Source of the DNA: Treponema sp. UBA3813
GTDB taxonomy: Bacteria > Spirochaetota > Spirochaetia > Treponematales > Treponemataceae
Assembly (NCBI GenBank): GCA_002368605.1
Contig: DFEB01000072.1
Location: 31,687-74,209 of the forward strand
Length of the DNA stretch: 42,523 bases
Reading direction: 5' to 3'
A program made the translations under genes and the position numbers. This document shows positions 1-8,057 of this stretch, piece after piece (the stretch's first letter is position 1; every line of letters starts with the position of its first letter). The notes beneath the pieces are model-generated. The model saw only the letters and a list, made by a program, of their open reading frames with translations, did not search any database and was not told the origin of the DNA.

Positions 1-1441
1 CTTTTGCGTGCTCGTACATGTCGTCAGAGTTTCCGTGGTCAGCGGTAAGACAGAGAATGCCGCCAGCCTCATCGATTGCGGCCTTTAAGCGGCCAAGCTG
101 CAAGTCCATTCCTTCCATAGAACAAACGACTGCGTTGAAAACGCCTGTGTGTCCGACCATATCTCCGTTGGGGTAGTTAAGGCGGATGTGGTCGTATTTT
201 CCGCTCTTGATTGCCTCGATTACCTTGTCAGTGATTTCGGCACACTTCATCCATGGGCGCTGTTCAAAAGGAACCACATCAGAAGGAACTTCGATGTAGT
301 CTTCAAGTTTTTCATCGAATTTTCCCTGCTTGTTACCGTTGAAGAAGTATGTAACATGACCGTACTTCTGTGTTTCAGAAATTGCAAGGAGCTTTACGCC
401 TGTTTTTGTGAGATACTCGCCCATTGTGCGGTCGATGCTTGGCGGATTAACAAGATACTGGGCAGGAACATGAGCGTCGCCGTCGTATTCCATCATGCCG
501 GCATATTCAACGGCAGGAACACGGACACGGTCAAATGGCAAATCTCCGCCTTTTGGTGTCTCAAAGGCTCTTGTCATCTCCAAAGCGCGGTCGCCGCGGA
601 AGTTAAAGTAAATTACAGAGTCGCCGTCTTCGATTGTACCAACAGGTTTTCCGTCTTTTTCGATTACGAATTCGTGCATGTCCTGGTCAAGGATTCCAGG
701 AATTTCTGCGCGGTAAGTTTCGATTGCTTTTGTAGCTGACTCGAATTTGCGTCCTTCGCCTAAAACATGAGCCTTCCAGCCCCGCTCTACCATGCTCCAG
801 TCTGCGTTGTAGCGGTCCATGGTCATAAACATTCGTCCGCCGCCAGAGGCAATCTGGTAGTCCACTCCTGCAAATCCAGCAAGGAATTCTTCAAGAGGAG
901 TGATGTAATTAAGAGCTGATGTGGGGTCAACGTCGCGGCCGTCAAGCAATGCGTGAACGCGGAGCTTTTTCACCCCCTCTTTTGAAGCCTGAGTAATCAT
1001 TGCCTTCAAGTGGTCAATGTGAGAGTGAACGTTTCCGTCAGAAACCAAGCCGATGAAATGCAAAGTGCTATTCTTTTCATTTACATTTTTGACGAGTTTT
1101 TTCCATGTGTCAGCGGCAAACATTGAGCCGTTGGCGATCGACTCGCCTACCAATTTTGCGCCCTGAGCGAAAACGCGGCCGCAGCCCATTGCGTTGTGAC
1201 CGACCTCGCTGTTACCCATATCATCGTCAGAAGGAAGGCCAACTGCCGTTCCGTGAGCCTTGAGTTTAGTATGAGGGCAATTTGCGGTGAACCAGTCCAG
1301 ATACTTCATTTTTGAAGCCTTAACTGCGTCTCCCTCTTCGTATTTTCCATATCCGACGCCGTCCATAATCACCAGAACTACAGGACCTCGGCGACCTTTC
1401 CAATTAGGATTTTTTTCCAATGCGTGCATTGTATCTGCCAT
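1..1441 (-). CDS. gpmI: 2,3-bisphosphoglycerate-independent phosphoglycerate mutase (3' end cut by window)
   Basis: Cytosolic glycolytic enzyme interconverting 3- and 2-phosphoglycerate, a binuclear metal enzyme of the alkaline phosphatase superfamily. The reverse strand gives MADTMHALEKNPNWKGRR, then the metal-site start VVLVIMDGVGYG and the phosphoserine motif MGNSEVGHNAMG with the catalytic serine. It continues with VSDGNVHSHIDHL, LDGRDVDPTSA and, near the window edge, the metal-binding TADHGNSDDM. About 480 residues are visible; the family usually has 510-550, so only the C-terminus is missing. ATG at 1441 is preceded by AGGAG with good spacing. The pectate lyase gene ends 18 bp upstream, so the two may be co-transcribed. 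The family assignment is firm. Confidence 0.96.
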   Translation of the reverse strand, partial: MADTMHALEKNPNWKGRRGPVVLVIMDGVGYGKYEEGDAVKASKMKYLDWFTANCPHTKLKAHGTAVGLPSDDDMGNSEVGHNAMGCGRVFAQGAKLVGESIANGSMFAADTWKKLVKNVNEKNSTLHFIGLVSDGNVHSHIDHLKAMITQASKEGVKKLRVHALLDGRDVDPTSALNYITPLEEFLAGFAGVDYQIASGGGRMFMTMDRYNADWSMVERGWKAHVLGEGRKFESATKAIETYRAEIPGILDQDMHEFVIEKDGKPVGTIEDGDSVIYFNFRGDRALEMTRAFETPKGGDLPFDRVRVPAVEYAGMMEYDGDAHVPAQYLVNPPSIDRTMGEYLTKTGVKLLAISETQKYGHVTYFFNGNKQGKFDEKLEDYIEVPSDVVPFEQRPWMKCAEITDKVIEAIKSGKYDHIRLNYPNGDMVGHTGVFNAVVCSMEGMDLQLGRLKAAIDEAGGILCLTADHGNSDDMYEHAK

Positions 1442-1459
1442 ATATTACTCCTATAAAAA

Positions 1460-2770
1460 TTAATTACCAAATTTTGTTTTCCAGACCCTGTATTTTTCAA
1501 GGGTGGAAGCAGGACTTCTAACCGTGTAAGCGTAGCCGTTTCGCCTTTCCATTGACAGGTCGTTGAAGGAAGGACAGTATTTGCATCCCCTGTCACACCA
1601 GACCGGTGAATTGACAGGCGGATATGTGCCTTGAATCGCTTTTCTGGCTCCGGTTACAAGATCAAAAGAAGAATCCAGCGCGTAAAAACGAGCCCACAAG
1701 TCAAGTGCATTTTTATCATCCACCATAATCTTCTCAAAATCATAATGGTGATTGTTCAAAACGACTGCTTCATGGGGCTTTTTGATGATTTCCTTTCCTT
1801 TTATGCGAACATCATCACTGTCAAACCATTCGCATGCAGCTGTAATCGCTTTTTTTATTTCTTCTGAAGGCTCCTGGTCTTCGATTAAAAGATTGACTAT
1901 TTTTGCAGATTCGCTTGTACAGATTGACGGAGGCTCAAATTCCCTCGCCCAAAGCGGCTCCAATGTCTCGTGGCTGTGCTGCTGCCCCCAGGCCGTCAGA
2001 ATTTTAGAGCCGTCGCTTAGGGTAATGGTAATCTGTGTTTTGAGGATGCAGTCAATTCCTTTCTGGTAGGCGATTTCTGCATTCTCCCGCATTTTTTTGG
2101 GAAAAACTCCGTAAGTTTTGTCATCCCGTGAAATATCCCGAAGAATACGGATAGTCTGTGACATCACATCATCATTGTAGGTAATTGCGTATACATCAGC
2201 CCCCGTAAAACCGCCCGACAGGGGGTGCTGTGCATTTAAAATCCATTGAAGGGCACGAACTGCACAGTCAATGTAGCGTGAATCAGGAACCTGCCTGTAA
2301 ACCTGAACAAGATATTTTATCTGCGAAAAAATGTTTCCGTTGTCGATTGTGCTTCCGTCTTTTGATGTCTGTTTTTTGTAGGTAACCGGCGGAACCGACT
2401 CGTTTTTTTTCTGAATGGCCTCCAGCTCGGTCAAAGTGTATTTTCGCTGTAAATCAAGATTTTTTGCCCAGCCGCCATCAGGATTCTGGTGATAGAGCAT
2501 ATTTTCTGCAAGACCCAGAATTTGGTCAGTCTCGTAAAGTTCCCATGGCGGAATTGAATTCGGATAGAGATAGCGCGCATGGTTAAAGCCGTCGGCAAAA
2601 TCTTTTATGCTGATTTCGCTGTAGTGTCCTGAAACTTTTTTTGAGAATTCTTCATCAGCTGAAAGTTTTTTTTCTGCCGGAGAACTGTTGTCTGACGAGC
2701 ATGAAAATGAAAAGGTCAGCAAAGCAAAGGAAATGCCGATAAGAAAAAAATTGCGCCGTGAAAAATTCAT
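1460..2770 (-). CDS. Pectate lyase, PL10 type, predicted lipoprotein
   Basis: Predicted secreted lyase cleaving polygalacturonate by beta-elimination. Residues 1-24 form a signal ending in a relaxed lipobox (SFSC, Cys24), so the enzyme is probably membrane-anchored. The mature part has the (alpha/alpha) repeat style of PL10: NPDGGWAKN (about 96-104), STIDNGNIFSQ (140-150), AITYNDDVM (195-203), AWGQQHSHETLEP (260-272), LWARFYALD (358-366) and ERRNGYAY near the C-terminus. At 436 residues it is full length. The leader contains SRRNFF, which resembles a twin-arginine motif. There is no Shine-Dalgarno before ATG 2770; instead TAAATT ends 7 nt upstream. Family from remembered motifs; the exact substrate is inferred. 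Confidence 0.85.
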   Translation of the reverse strand: MNFSRRNFFLIGISFALLTFSFSCSSDNSSPAEKKLSADEEFSKKVSGHYSEISIKDFADGFNHARYLYPNSIPPWELYETDQILGLAENMLYHQNPDGGWAKNLDLQRKYTLTELEAIQKKNESVPPVTYKKQTSKDGSTIDNGNIFSQIKYLVQVYRQVPDSRYIDCAVRALQWILNAQHPLSGGFTGADVYAITYNDDVMSQTIRILRDISRDDKTYGVFPKKMRENAEIAYQKGIDCILKTQITITLSDGSKILTAWGQQHSHETLEPLWAREFEPPSICTSESAKIVNLLIEDQEPSEEIKKAITAACEWFDSDDVRIKGKEIIKKPHEAVVLNNHHYDFEKIMVDDKNALDLWARFYALDSSFDLVTGARKAIQGTYPPVNSPVWCDRGCKYCPSFNDLSMERRNGYAYTVRSPASTLEKYRVWKTKFGN

Positions 2771-2777
2771 AGAAAAG

Positions 2778-2783
2778 AATTTA
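2778..2783 (-). promoter_or_regulatory. -10 element of the pectate lyase gene
   Basis: TAAATT on the minus strand ends 7 nt before the ATG, which would put the transcript start at or beside the start codon. The hexamer 17 bp upstream (TAGATT, 2801-2806) is a poor -35 and lies inside a palindrome. Moderate to weak support alone; it fits the pattern seen at five other genes here. Confidence 0.4.
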
Positions 2784-2800
2784 CCGCAAAATTGAAAAAT

Positions 2801-2815
2801 AATCTACCGTAGATT
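2801..2815. promoter_or_regulatory. 15-bp palindrome upstream of the pectate lyase gene
   Basis: AATCTAC-C-GTAGATT is a perfect 7-bp inverted repeat around one base. It lies 31 bp upstream of the lyase start, over the expected -35. It could be an operator for catabolic control. It could also be a weak terminator for the diguanylate cyclase gene, because a short T-rich run follows on the minus strand; the tiny loop argues against the latter. Confidence 0.45.
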
Positions 2816-2875
2816 TTCGTAAACTTGCGGGAAGCACAGATTTAGCGCGGCAAGTGTTAATCAGCACTTCCTTAA

Positions 2876-4525
2876 TCACCTGATATTTGAGATTCCGCCC
2901 TTCATGGCAACTTTTGTCTTGTACATTTCTTCGTCGGCGCGCTCGAAAACAGTCTGAAATTCCGCATCTTTTTGGACATCATAAACTGCAATTCCACTGG
3001 CGATTGAAAGTTGCTCACTGGGATTTGACCTATTTGCTTTCATATAGTCCATTTCACTACGGAATTTTGTAAGCAGCTCAGCGCGATTTTCAAAATCTTT
3101 CCCTGTAATGACAGAGACGAATTCATCTCCACCGATTCTGAATACCGGACTTTCTGAGAAAATTTGAGTGATAAGCGTGCAGGCATTCTTAATCAGGGCA
3201 TCGCCTTCTTTGTGACCAAAATTGTCATTCATAAATTTAAGGTTATTAACATCAAAGACAATTACCCCGAATTCAAAATTTTCGCCATTATCTTTTGCAG
3301 AAAGAATTTTCCGGTTGATTTCATTTCGCTCATCGATAAAGGCTCTTTTGTTCTTTACACCTGTCATAGAATCGTAGTAGACGAGAGAATTGATATATTC
3401 GAACTGAATTTTGAGAGACTTCGCCATGAAGATGAAGGTATCCATCAAATCACCGATTTCATCATTGGTTTTATGAGTGAATTTTACATCATAATTTCCA
3501 GCGATGATATGGCTCGTTGAATTCGCAAGTTCTTTAAGTGGCTGAGTCAGCCGTCGTGACACCCAAAGTGTAATAAGAGAAAGAACAAGAACGATGAGGA
3601 AAACAGCCGCAAGGGTCATAAAAATAAGACGAGTTCGCTCGCTATCAATCTCTGAAGTGGGAACACTGACTACAAGGCGCATTCCGTTCACCAGATTTTT
3701 ATAAGTCATACGGAATTTTTTTTCTTTGAAAATGTATTCATAAAAATCCGCGTTGGCAAGCCCCAGATTGAGTTGCTTAAAATCAGAAGTTTCTTCAACA
3801 ATACGAGTACCAGATGGAATAGATCGGTGATAAGTGACGACAAAGGCCTCATCCGTAAGGAAAGCATAGCCTGTTTTATAAACCGAAATTGAATTTACGA
3901 CTGAGGCAATACTGTCAAAATCAATATCCATTCCCACAACTGCGAAAAATTTACCGTTTTTATAGACAGGAATACCATAAGAAACAACATATTCTTTTAT
4001 GTCCTCGTTATAGTAAGGTTTTGTCCAAACTCCTATGCCGTATTTTCGGGCACGATAATACCAGCTGTTGTCAAAATCTGATTCATAAATTGGAAAATCA
4101 CAGAGAGAATCCTGCTCAAAAACACCATGCCGCCGAATCCACAAAATGCTGGCTACTTCATCGGTGAGTTCAGGAGCAAAGCGAACATAAACAGCCAGGG
4201 CAGCATTCGTACAATTAGCCAGATAAAAAGCGATATCCTCCAGTTTGCCTATATAACGGGAAAATCGATCCTCATTCTGGAAAATAGAAAAGTCATCCAG
4301 ATTTTCACTGACATAATGGGAAAGAACGATTGACGACTGCTCCACCTCCGAAAACATAGAATTGAGGCCGTCGGTTTGAACTTGCGCCATCAAATCAAGA
4401 ATTTGCGAAGACTCATTACGAATCGCCGTACTAGACCAAAAGACACCGAAACTACCGATGATGACTGATGATGCGATAATTCCTGTAAGAACAATGGTAA
4501 AGATTTTTGTCTTGATGGATTTCAT
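2876..4525 (-). CDS. Membrane diguanylate cyclase with dCache sensor, HAMP and GGDEF
   Basis: Predicted inner-membrane enzyme making cyclic di-GMP from two GTP in response to a periplasmic signal. It has TM1 at about 8-30, then a dCache domain whose signature is visible around 155-205 (VWTKPYY, YGIPVYKNGKFFAVVGMDID). TM2 (302-322) and HAMP (323-375) follow, then a GGDEF domain from DSMTGVKNKRAF (385-396) to an intact GGDEF at 465-469, so activity is likely. The RxxD inhibitory site expected nine residues before GGDEF is absent (FSES), so product inhibition through it is unlikely. I chose ATG 4525 (549 aa): it starts 5 bp after the MATE stop, whereas a frame start at 4615 would lie inside MATE and add a Cys-rich tail unlike any signal. 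Confidence 0.92.
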   Translation of the reverse strand: MKSIKTKIFTIVLTGIIASSVIIGSFGVFWSSTAIRNESSQILDLMAQVQTDGLNSMFSEVEQSSIVLSHYVSENLDDFSIFQNEDRFSRYIGKLEDIAFYLANCTNAALAVYVRFAPELTDEVASILWIRRHGVFEQDSLCDFPIYESDFDNSWYYRARKYGIGVWTKPYYNEDIKEYVVSYGIPVYKNGKFFAVVGMDIDFDSIASVVNSISVYKTGYAFLTDEAFVVTYHRSIPSGTRIVEETSDFKQLNLGLANADFYEYIFKEKKFRMTYKNLVNGMRLVVSVPTSEIDSERTRLIFMTLAAVFLIVLVLSLITLWVSRRLTQPLKELANSTSHIIAGNYDVKFTHKTNDEIGDLMDTFIFMAKSLKIQFEYINSLVYYDSMTGVKNKRAFIDERNEINRKILSAKDNGENFEFGVIVFDVNNLKFMNDNFGHKEGDALIKNACTLITQIFSESPVFRIGGDEFVSVITGKDFENRAELLTKFRSEMDYMKANRSNPSEQLSIASGIAVYDVQKDAEFQTVFERADEEMYKTKVAMKGGISNIR

Positions 4526-4530
4526 GACTC

Positions 4531-5892
4531 TTATTCGCCTTTCCCAAACATTGTAACAAGTTTTTTTCTGCAAGCAAAGTAGGCAGGAATAAGAAAAGAG
4601 TCCGCAAGCACCCATGCAAGAGGACTTGCAAGACAGGCCCCGGTAAAACCAAAAAGCGGAACAAAGACAAGGCCGATTACGCCCCGACCAACCAGCTCAA
4701 AAACGCCCGCAAGAATGGCCAGGCGGGAAAATCCCATGCCCTGAATCATAAATCGCACGCAGTTTACGAGAACCAGAAGCCAGTAAGTGACTCCGTTGGC
4801 CATGAGGAAGTAGAAAACATGCACGATTACAAAGGCCGTGGTATCAGCACTTTCATTCTTGCTGATAAAGAAAGCTGAAAGCTTGTCGCTGAAGAAGAAG
4901 AGAATCACGAGAGCCACAAGCGACCATGCGAAGCCGACCATGCAGCCCCAGAAAAGGCCGGGATTAAGGCGTTCGATTTTTTTGGCCCCGACATGCTGGC
5001 CGCCGTAAGTTGCCATCGTAGTTCCCAGAGCGTCAAAAGGCGTTGAGAAGAAAATGCTGATTTTTTGCGCAGTGACCATCGAAGCGACATAAACAGAGCC
5101 AAGCACATTGACCGCACTCTGAAGAATTACACTTCCGATTGCCGTGATTGAATACTGCAGGCCCATAGGCACACCGATTCCAAGCAGGGTCTTCATTTTT
5201 TTTGTTGAGGGAACTTTGTCCGCTTTTTGCAGGCGAAGAATCTCGAATTTGACCTTCATGTAGAAGAAGCAGAGCACCCCTGAAAAAAGAGTTGAGATGA
5301 CGGTGGCATAGGCAGCCCCGGGAATTCCGAGCCTGAAGACAGCAATAAAAAGCAAATCAAGGGCTATGTTCATTACGGCTGAAATCAAAAGGAAATAAAG
5401 AGGGGTCTTTGAGTCACCAACCGAGCGGATAATTCCGGAGAGGATGTTATAGAAAAAAACGACGGGAATGCCCGCAAGGATAATCTCGAAATATGAACAA
5501 GACATATCCAGAATGTTCTGGGGTGTTTTCAGGGCCACCAGCATAGGCCGGCAGAAAATAACGGTGAAAGTCGTAAGGACAACAGAAAAAAAGAGAACAA
5601 GAATCCATGAGTTGAAGATGAACTGTCGCATGGCAGTGTAATCGCCGGCACCGAACCTCTGTGCGACAGGAATCGCAAAACCAGAGCAAATTCCCATGCA
5701 GAATCCGATAATCATAAAATTGAGGCTGCCCGTAGCACCCACGGCGGCAAGAGCGTCAACACCGAGGAACTGACCTACGATGATTGTGTCTACAAGATTG
5801 TAAAACTGCTGGAAAAGATAGCCGAAAAAAACCGGGAGCGCAAAGCTGAGAATAATTTTAAGCGGATGACCGCTCGTCAAATCTTTTGTCAT
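4531..5892 (-). CDS. MATE family multidrug/organic cation exporter
   Basis: Twelve-helix inner-membrane antiporter of the MATE/MOP superfamily, exporting drugs or metabolites in exchange for Na+ or H+. The N-terminus MTKDLTSGHPLKIILSFALP and the following FGYLFQQFYNLVDTIIVG are the classic first helix of bacterial MATE proteins. VGATGSLNFMIIGF and the second-half repeat IGVPMGLQYSITAIGS are also present. At 453 residues it is full length. The ATG overlaps the stop of the preceding hypothetical gene as ATGA, and the diguanylate cyclase starts 5 bp after its stop, so the three genes form one coupled operon. The substrate cannot be told from sequence. Confidence 0.94.
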   Translation of the reverse strand: MTKDLTSGHPLKIILSFALPVFFGYLFQQFYNLVDTIIVGQFLGVDALAAVGATGSLNFMIIGFCMGICSGFAIPVAQRFGAGDYTAMRQFIFNSWILVLFFSVVLTTFTVIFCRPMLVALKTPQNILDMSCSYFEIILAGIPVVFFYNILSGIIRSVGDSKTPLYFLLISAVMNIALDLLFIAVFRLGIPGAAYATVISTLFSGVLCFFYMKVKFEILRLQKADKVPSTKKMKTLLGIGVPMGLQYSITAIGSVILQSAVNVLGSVYVASMVTAQKISIFFSTPFDALGTTMATYGGQHVGAKKIERLNPGLFWGCMVGFAWSLVALVILFFFSDKLSAFFISKNESADTTAFVIVHVFYFLMANGVTYWLLVLVNCVRFMIQGMGFSRLAILAGVFELVGRGVIGLVFVPLFGFTGACLASPLAWVLADSFLIPAYFACRKKLVTMFGKGE

Positions 5893-6452
5893 GAATAAAA
5901 CTCCGACTTAACAAGCTCGAATATTTCCTTTTCGTGAGAATCCGCGAACTGGAAACCATCTGTACGAGAAAAGCATAGCACAAAATGATTATCGATGTCC
6001 TTAAAAAAAGGTAAGAATTCCTGACAATTCTGCTCGAAAAAAAGCCAGCAGAGAAGATAAACAAACTGGCCGCCAGTGGTGTAGCTGGCCTTGTCCGCAA
6101 GAGGCGAGTAAAGTTCCACGCTTTTAATGTGAGTCGCGCCGATTTCATCCTGATTTTCCTTGTCGATGTCCATGCAGGATTTGTAAAGATTGTAGGCCTT
6201 GAGAAGATTCTGCTCGTCTTTGTCCAGGGATGCCGCCCGGTCACTCTGCTCGCCCAGAGCCTCAAAGGGAGCGCGGAATATTTTGTAAGTTGAGACCACC
6301 GAAGTACGAAGCCGCTCCCCCCGCTCCCGCAATTTTTCCTCATAGTAAGAATCTTTTGAAGGAGGAAGGGTGCGTTCTGTCTGAGAAGATTTATTGAAAC
6401 GGCTTAATCTTTGAGAAAAAGAACTGAGTACATCTTGAATGTTTTGTGCCAT
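5889..6452 (-). CDS. Hypothetical protein, first gene of the MATE-diguanylate cyclase operon
   Basis: I do not recognise this 187-residue protein. It is soluble-looking: a charged, helical N-terminal half (SSFSQRLSRFNKSSQTER, then YYEEKLRERGERLRTSVVS), a middle rich in Tyr, Lys and Asp, and a more hydrophobic segment GGQFVYLLCWLFFEQNCQ around 135-152. It has no signal peptide. ATG 6452 is favoured because GGGGAG lies just upstream; an in-frame TTG at 6470 has AGGA touching it, which is too close. Its stop overlaps the MATE ATG by 4 nt, so the two are translationally coupled. Function unknown; the context suggests a partner of the exporter or of the cyclic di-GMP sensor. Confidence 0.75.
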   Translation of the reverse strand: MAQNIQDVLSSFSQRLSRFNKSSQTERTLPPSKDSYYEEKLRERGERLRTSVVSTYKIFRAPFEALGEQSDRAASLDKDEQNLLKAYNLYKSCMDIDKENQDEIGATHIKSVELYSPLADKASYTTGGQFVYLLCWLFFEQNCQEFLPFFKDIDNHFVLCFSRTDGFQFADSHEKEIFELVKSEFYS

Positions 6453-6536
6453 GTAAAAATCACTCCCCAATCCTAAAATCTGTGGTTTCTTTTTTGAATC
6501 TGTGCTTTAATATATCACATTCACGAGGAAAATAAA

Positions 6537-7025
6537 ATGAAAAAAACGAACGCAATGCGAATTCTTGACGGATTAAAGATAAAATACGAGACCCTTTCTT
6601 ATGATGATGACGGAGAGCACGAACTTTCCAGGGGGGCGGCCAGCGGAATTGCCGAAAAACTTGGAATAAATCCCGCGGCCTGCTTTAAGACAATCGTAAT
6701 GCGAAGCGAGTCTAAGCAGATTTTCGTTTTCTGCCAGAGCGCGGAGCATGAAATCAACTTAAAAAAAGCAAGGAACGCTTGCGGCGCAAGAGAAATAAAT
6801 CCCGTAAAGCCGGAAGAATTGCTGGCCCTCACAGGCTATATCCGAGGTGGTTGCTCGCCTTTGGGAATGAAAAAGAAATTCCCCACTTTTATTGACCAGT
6901 CAGCATTACAGCACGAAAAGATTTATGTAAGCGCGGGAGTCCGTGGGGAACAAATTGTGATTGCCCCGGCAGATTTGGTAAAAGCCTGCTCCGCCGAGAC
7001 AGTTGATTTGATTCTTGAAGGTTAA
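6537..7025 (+). CDS. ybaK: Cys-tRNA(Pro)/Cys-tRNA(Cys) deacylase, YbaK/EbsC family
   Basis: Cytosolic editing factor that hydrolyses mischarged Cys-tRNA(Pro), related to the INS domain of prolyl-tRNA synthetase. The 162 residues match the E. coli YbaK layout: KLGINPAACFKTIV with the catalytic lysine (FKT), a VFCQSAEHEINLKKA segment, TGYIRGGCSPLGMKKKFPT with the Gly-rich substrate loop, and IYVSAGVRGEQIVIAP. GAGGAAAATAAA precedes ATG 6537. It stands alone on the plus strand, divergent from the MATE operon and convergent with the substrate-binding protein gene. Confidence 0.95.
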   Translation: MKKTNAMRILDGLKIKYETLSYDDDGEHELSRGAASGIAEKLGINPAACFKTIVMRSESKQIFVFCQSAEHEINLKKARNACGAREINPVKPEELLALTGYIRGGCSPLGMKKKFPTFIDQSALQHEKIYVSAGVRGEQIVIAPADLVKACSAETVDLILEG

Positions 7026-7041
7026 GTCTATAAAACTTAAC
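7021..7041. other. Inverted repeat between convergent genes
   Basis: GTTAAGT and ACTTAAC (7 bp) flank a 7-nt loop and include the ybaK stop codon. There is no T-run on either strand, so an intrinsic terminator is only weakly supported. Confidence 0.3.
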
Positions 7042-7046
7042 TGAAA

Positions 7047-7991
7047 TTAGAGATTCTCAGGAATTGTGATTCCGATTTTTGCGGCCGTGTCTTTGTTATA
7101 GGTAAAATCGAATTTTTCAAGATATTCAATTGGCATTTCAGCTGGTTTTGCTCCGTCTTTGAGGACTTTTACAGCCTGTTTGCCAGTAAGCTTTCCGAGT
7201 TCGTAGTAGTTTATGCCGTAAGTAGCCAAACCACCAGAAACGACCATGCCGTCCTCACCGCAGATAACTGGAAGTTTTGCCTCGTTTGCGACCATTGCCA
7301 CATTAGCCATACCGGCTGCCAGCATGTTGTCGGTTGGGACATAGAATGCGTCAACTTTGCCAACCAGGCTCTGGGTAACCTGCTGGATTTCGTTTGAGTT
7401 AGAAACTGAGCCTTCAACATATTCAAGACCGTTTGCTTCACATGCTTTTTTTGCGATGTCAATCTGGAAAATTGAATTTGCTTCGCTTGAGCAGTAAAGA
7501 AGACCAACTTTTTTTGCGTTCGGAAGAATTTTTTTAAGAAGCTCAATCTGGGCTGCAACTGGTGTGAGGTCTGATGTGCCGGAAACATTTGTCTCAGGCT
7601 TTTTGTTTGATTTTACAAGTTTTGCAGACTCAGGATCTGTAACAGCAGTTACGAGAATAGGAATATCTTTTGTGAGGTTTGCAACAGCCTGAGCAGCCGG
7701 AGTTGCAATTGCGAAGATAAGGTCATCTTTGTCGTTTACGAATTTGTTGGCGATTGTAACGCAATTTGCCTGTTCACCCTGTGCATTCTGGTAGTCAATA
7801 ACGATATTCTCGCCATTTTTGTAGCCAGCCTCTGCAAGTCCGTCAACGAAGCCCTGATAGCTTTTGTCGAGGGCAGGATGCTCAACAAGCTGAATTACGC
7901 CGATTTTGATTTTGCCGTTTTTCTCGTTACAAGAAGTAAGAAGAAGTGCGCCTGCAAGGAGGGCAGCAGCAACAGAAAGAAGTTTTTTCAT
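7047..7991 (-). CDS. ABC transporter substrate-binding lipoprotein (COG2984/TrpX-like)
   Basis: Predicted periplasm-facing lipoprotein that binds a small ligand, of the ABC_sub_bind family that includes TrpX. Residues 1-21 form a signal with lipobox LLTSC. The mature part opens with KIKIGVIQLVEHPALD, a hallmark of the family, followed by GFVDGLAEAGY, FAIATPAAQAVAN and VTAVTDPESAKLV. I chose ATG 7991 (314 aa): GGAG lies 7 nt before it and in fact overlaps an alternative ATG at 8003, which itself lacks a Shine-Dalgarno. No permease or ATPase gene is adjacent, although in characterised relatives they usually follow. It is therefore an orphan or works with a transporter elsewhere. Ligand unknown. 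Confidence 0.9.
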   Translation of the reverse strand: MKKLLSVAAALLAGALLLTSCNEKNGKIKIGVIQLVEHPALDKSYQGFVDGLAEAGYKNGENIVIDYQNAQGEQANCVTIANKFVNDKDDLIFAIATPAAQAVANLTKDIPILVTAVTDPESAKLVKSNKKPETNVSGTSDLTPVAAQIELLKKILPNAKKVGLLYCSSEANSIFQIDIAKKACEANGLEYVEGSVSNSNEIQQVTQSLVGKVDAFYVPTDNMLAAGMANVAMVANEAKLPVICGEDGMVVSGGLATYGINYYELGKLTGKQAVKVLKDGAKPAEMPIEYLEKFDFTYNKDTAAKIGITIPENL

Positions 7992-8057
7992 TTTTTTCTC
8001 CATGTATTTTAATGAATATATAAAGTCTATCGTGAAAAAACACGAGTTTCAAGTATG

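Noticed and set aside
149-739. 196-codon open frame on the plus strand
   Set aside because: Antisense to gpmI, whose conserved motifs are read on the other strand; no Shine-Dalgarno or recognisable protein.
4526-4615. 30-residue N-terminal extension of the diguanylate cyclase
   Set aside because: It lies inside the MATE gene, is Cys-rich, and would precede a proper membrane segment that starts well at ATG 4525.
8026-8048. Terminator upstream of the substrate-binding protein (TCGTG-TTTTTT-CACGA)
   Set aside because: Only 5 bp of stem, the T-run is in the loop rather than after the stem.
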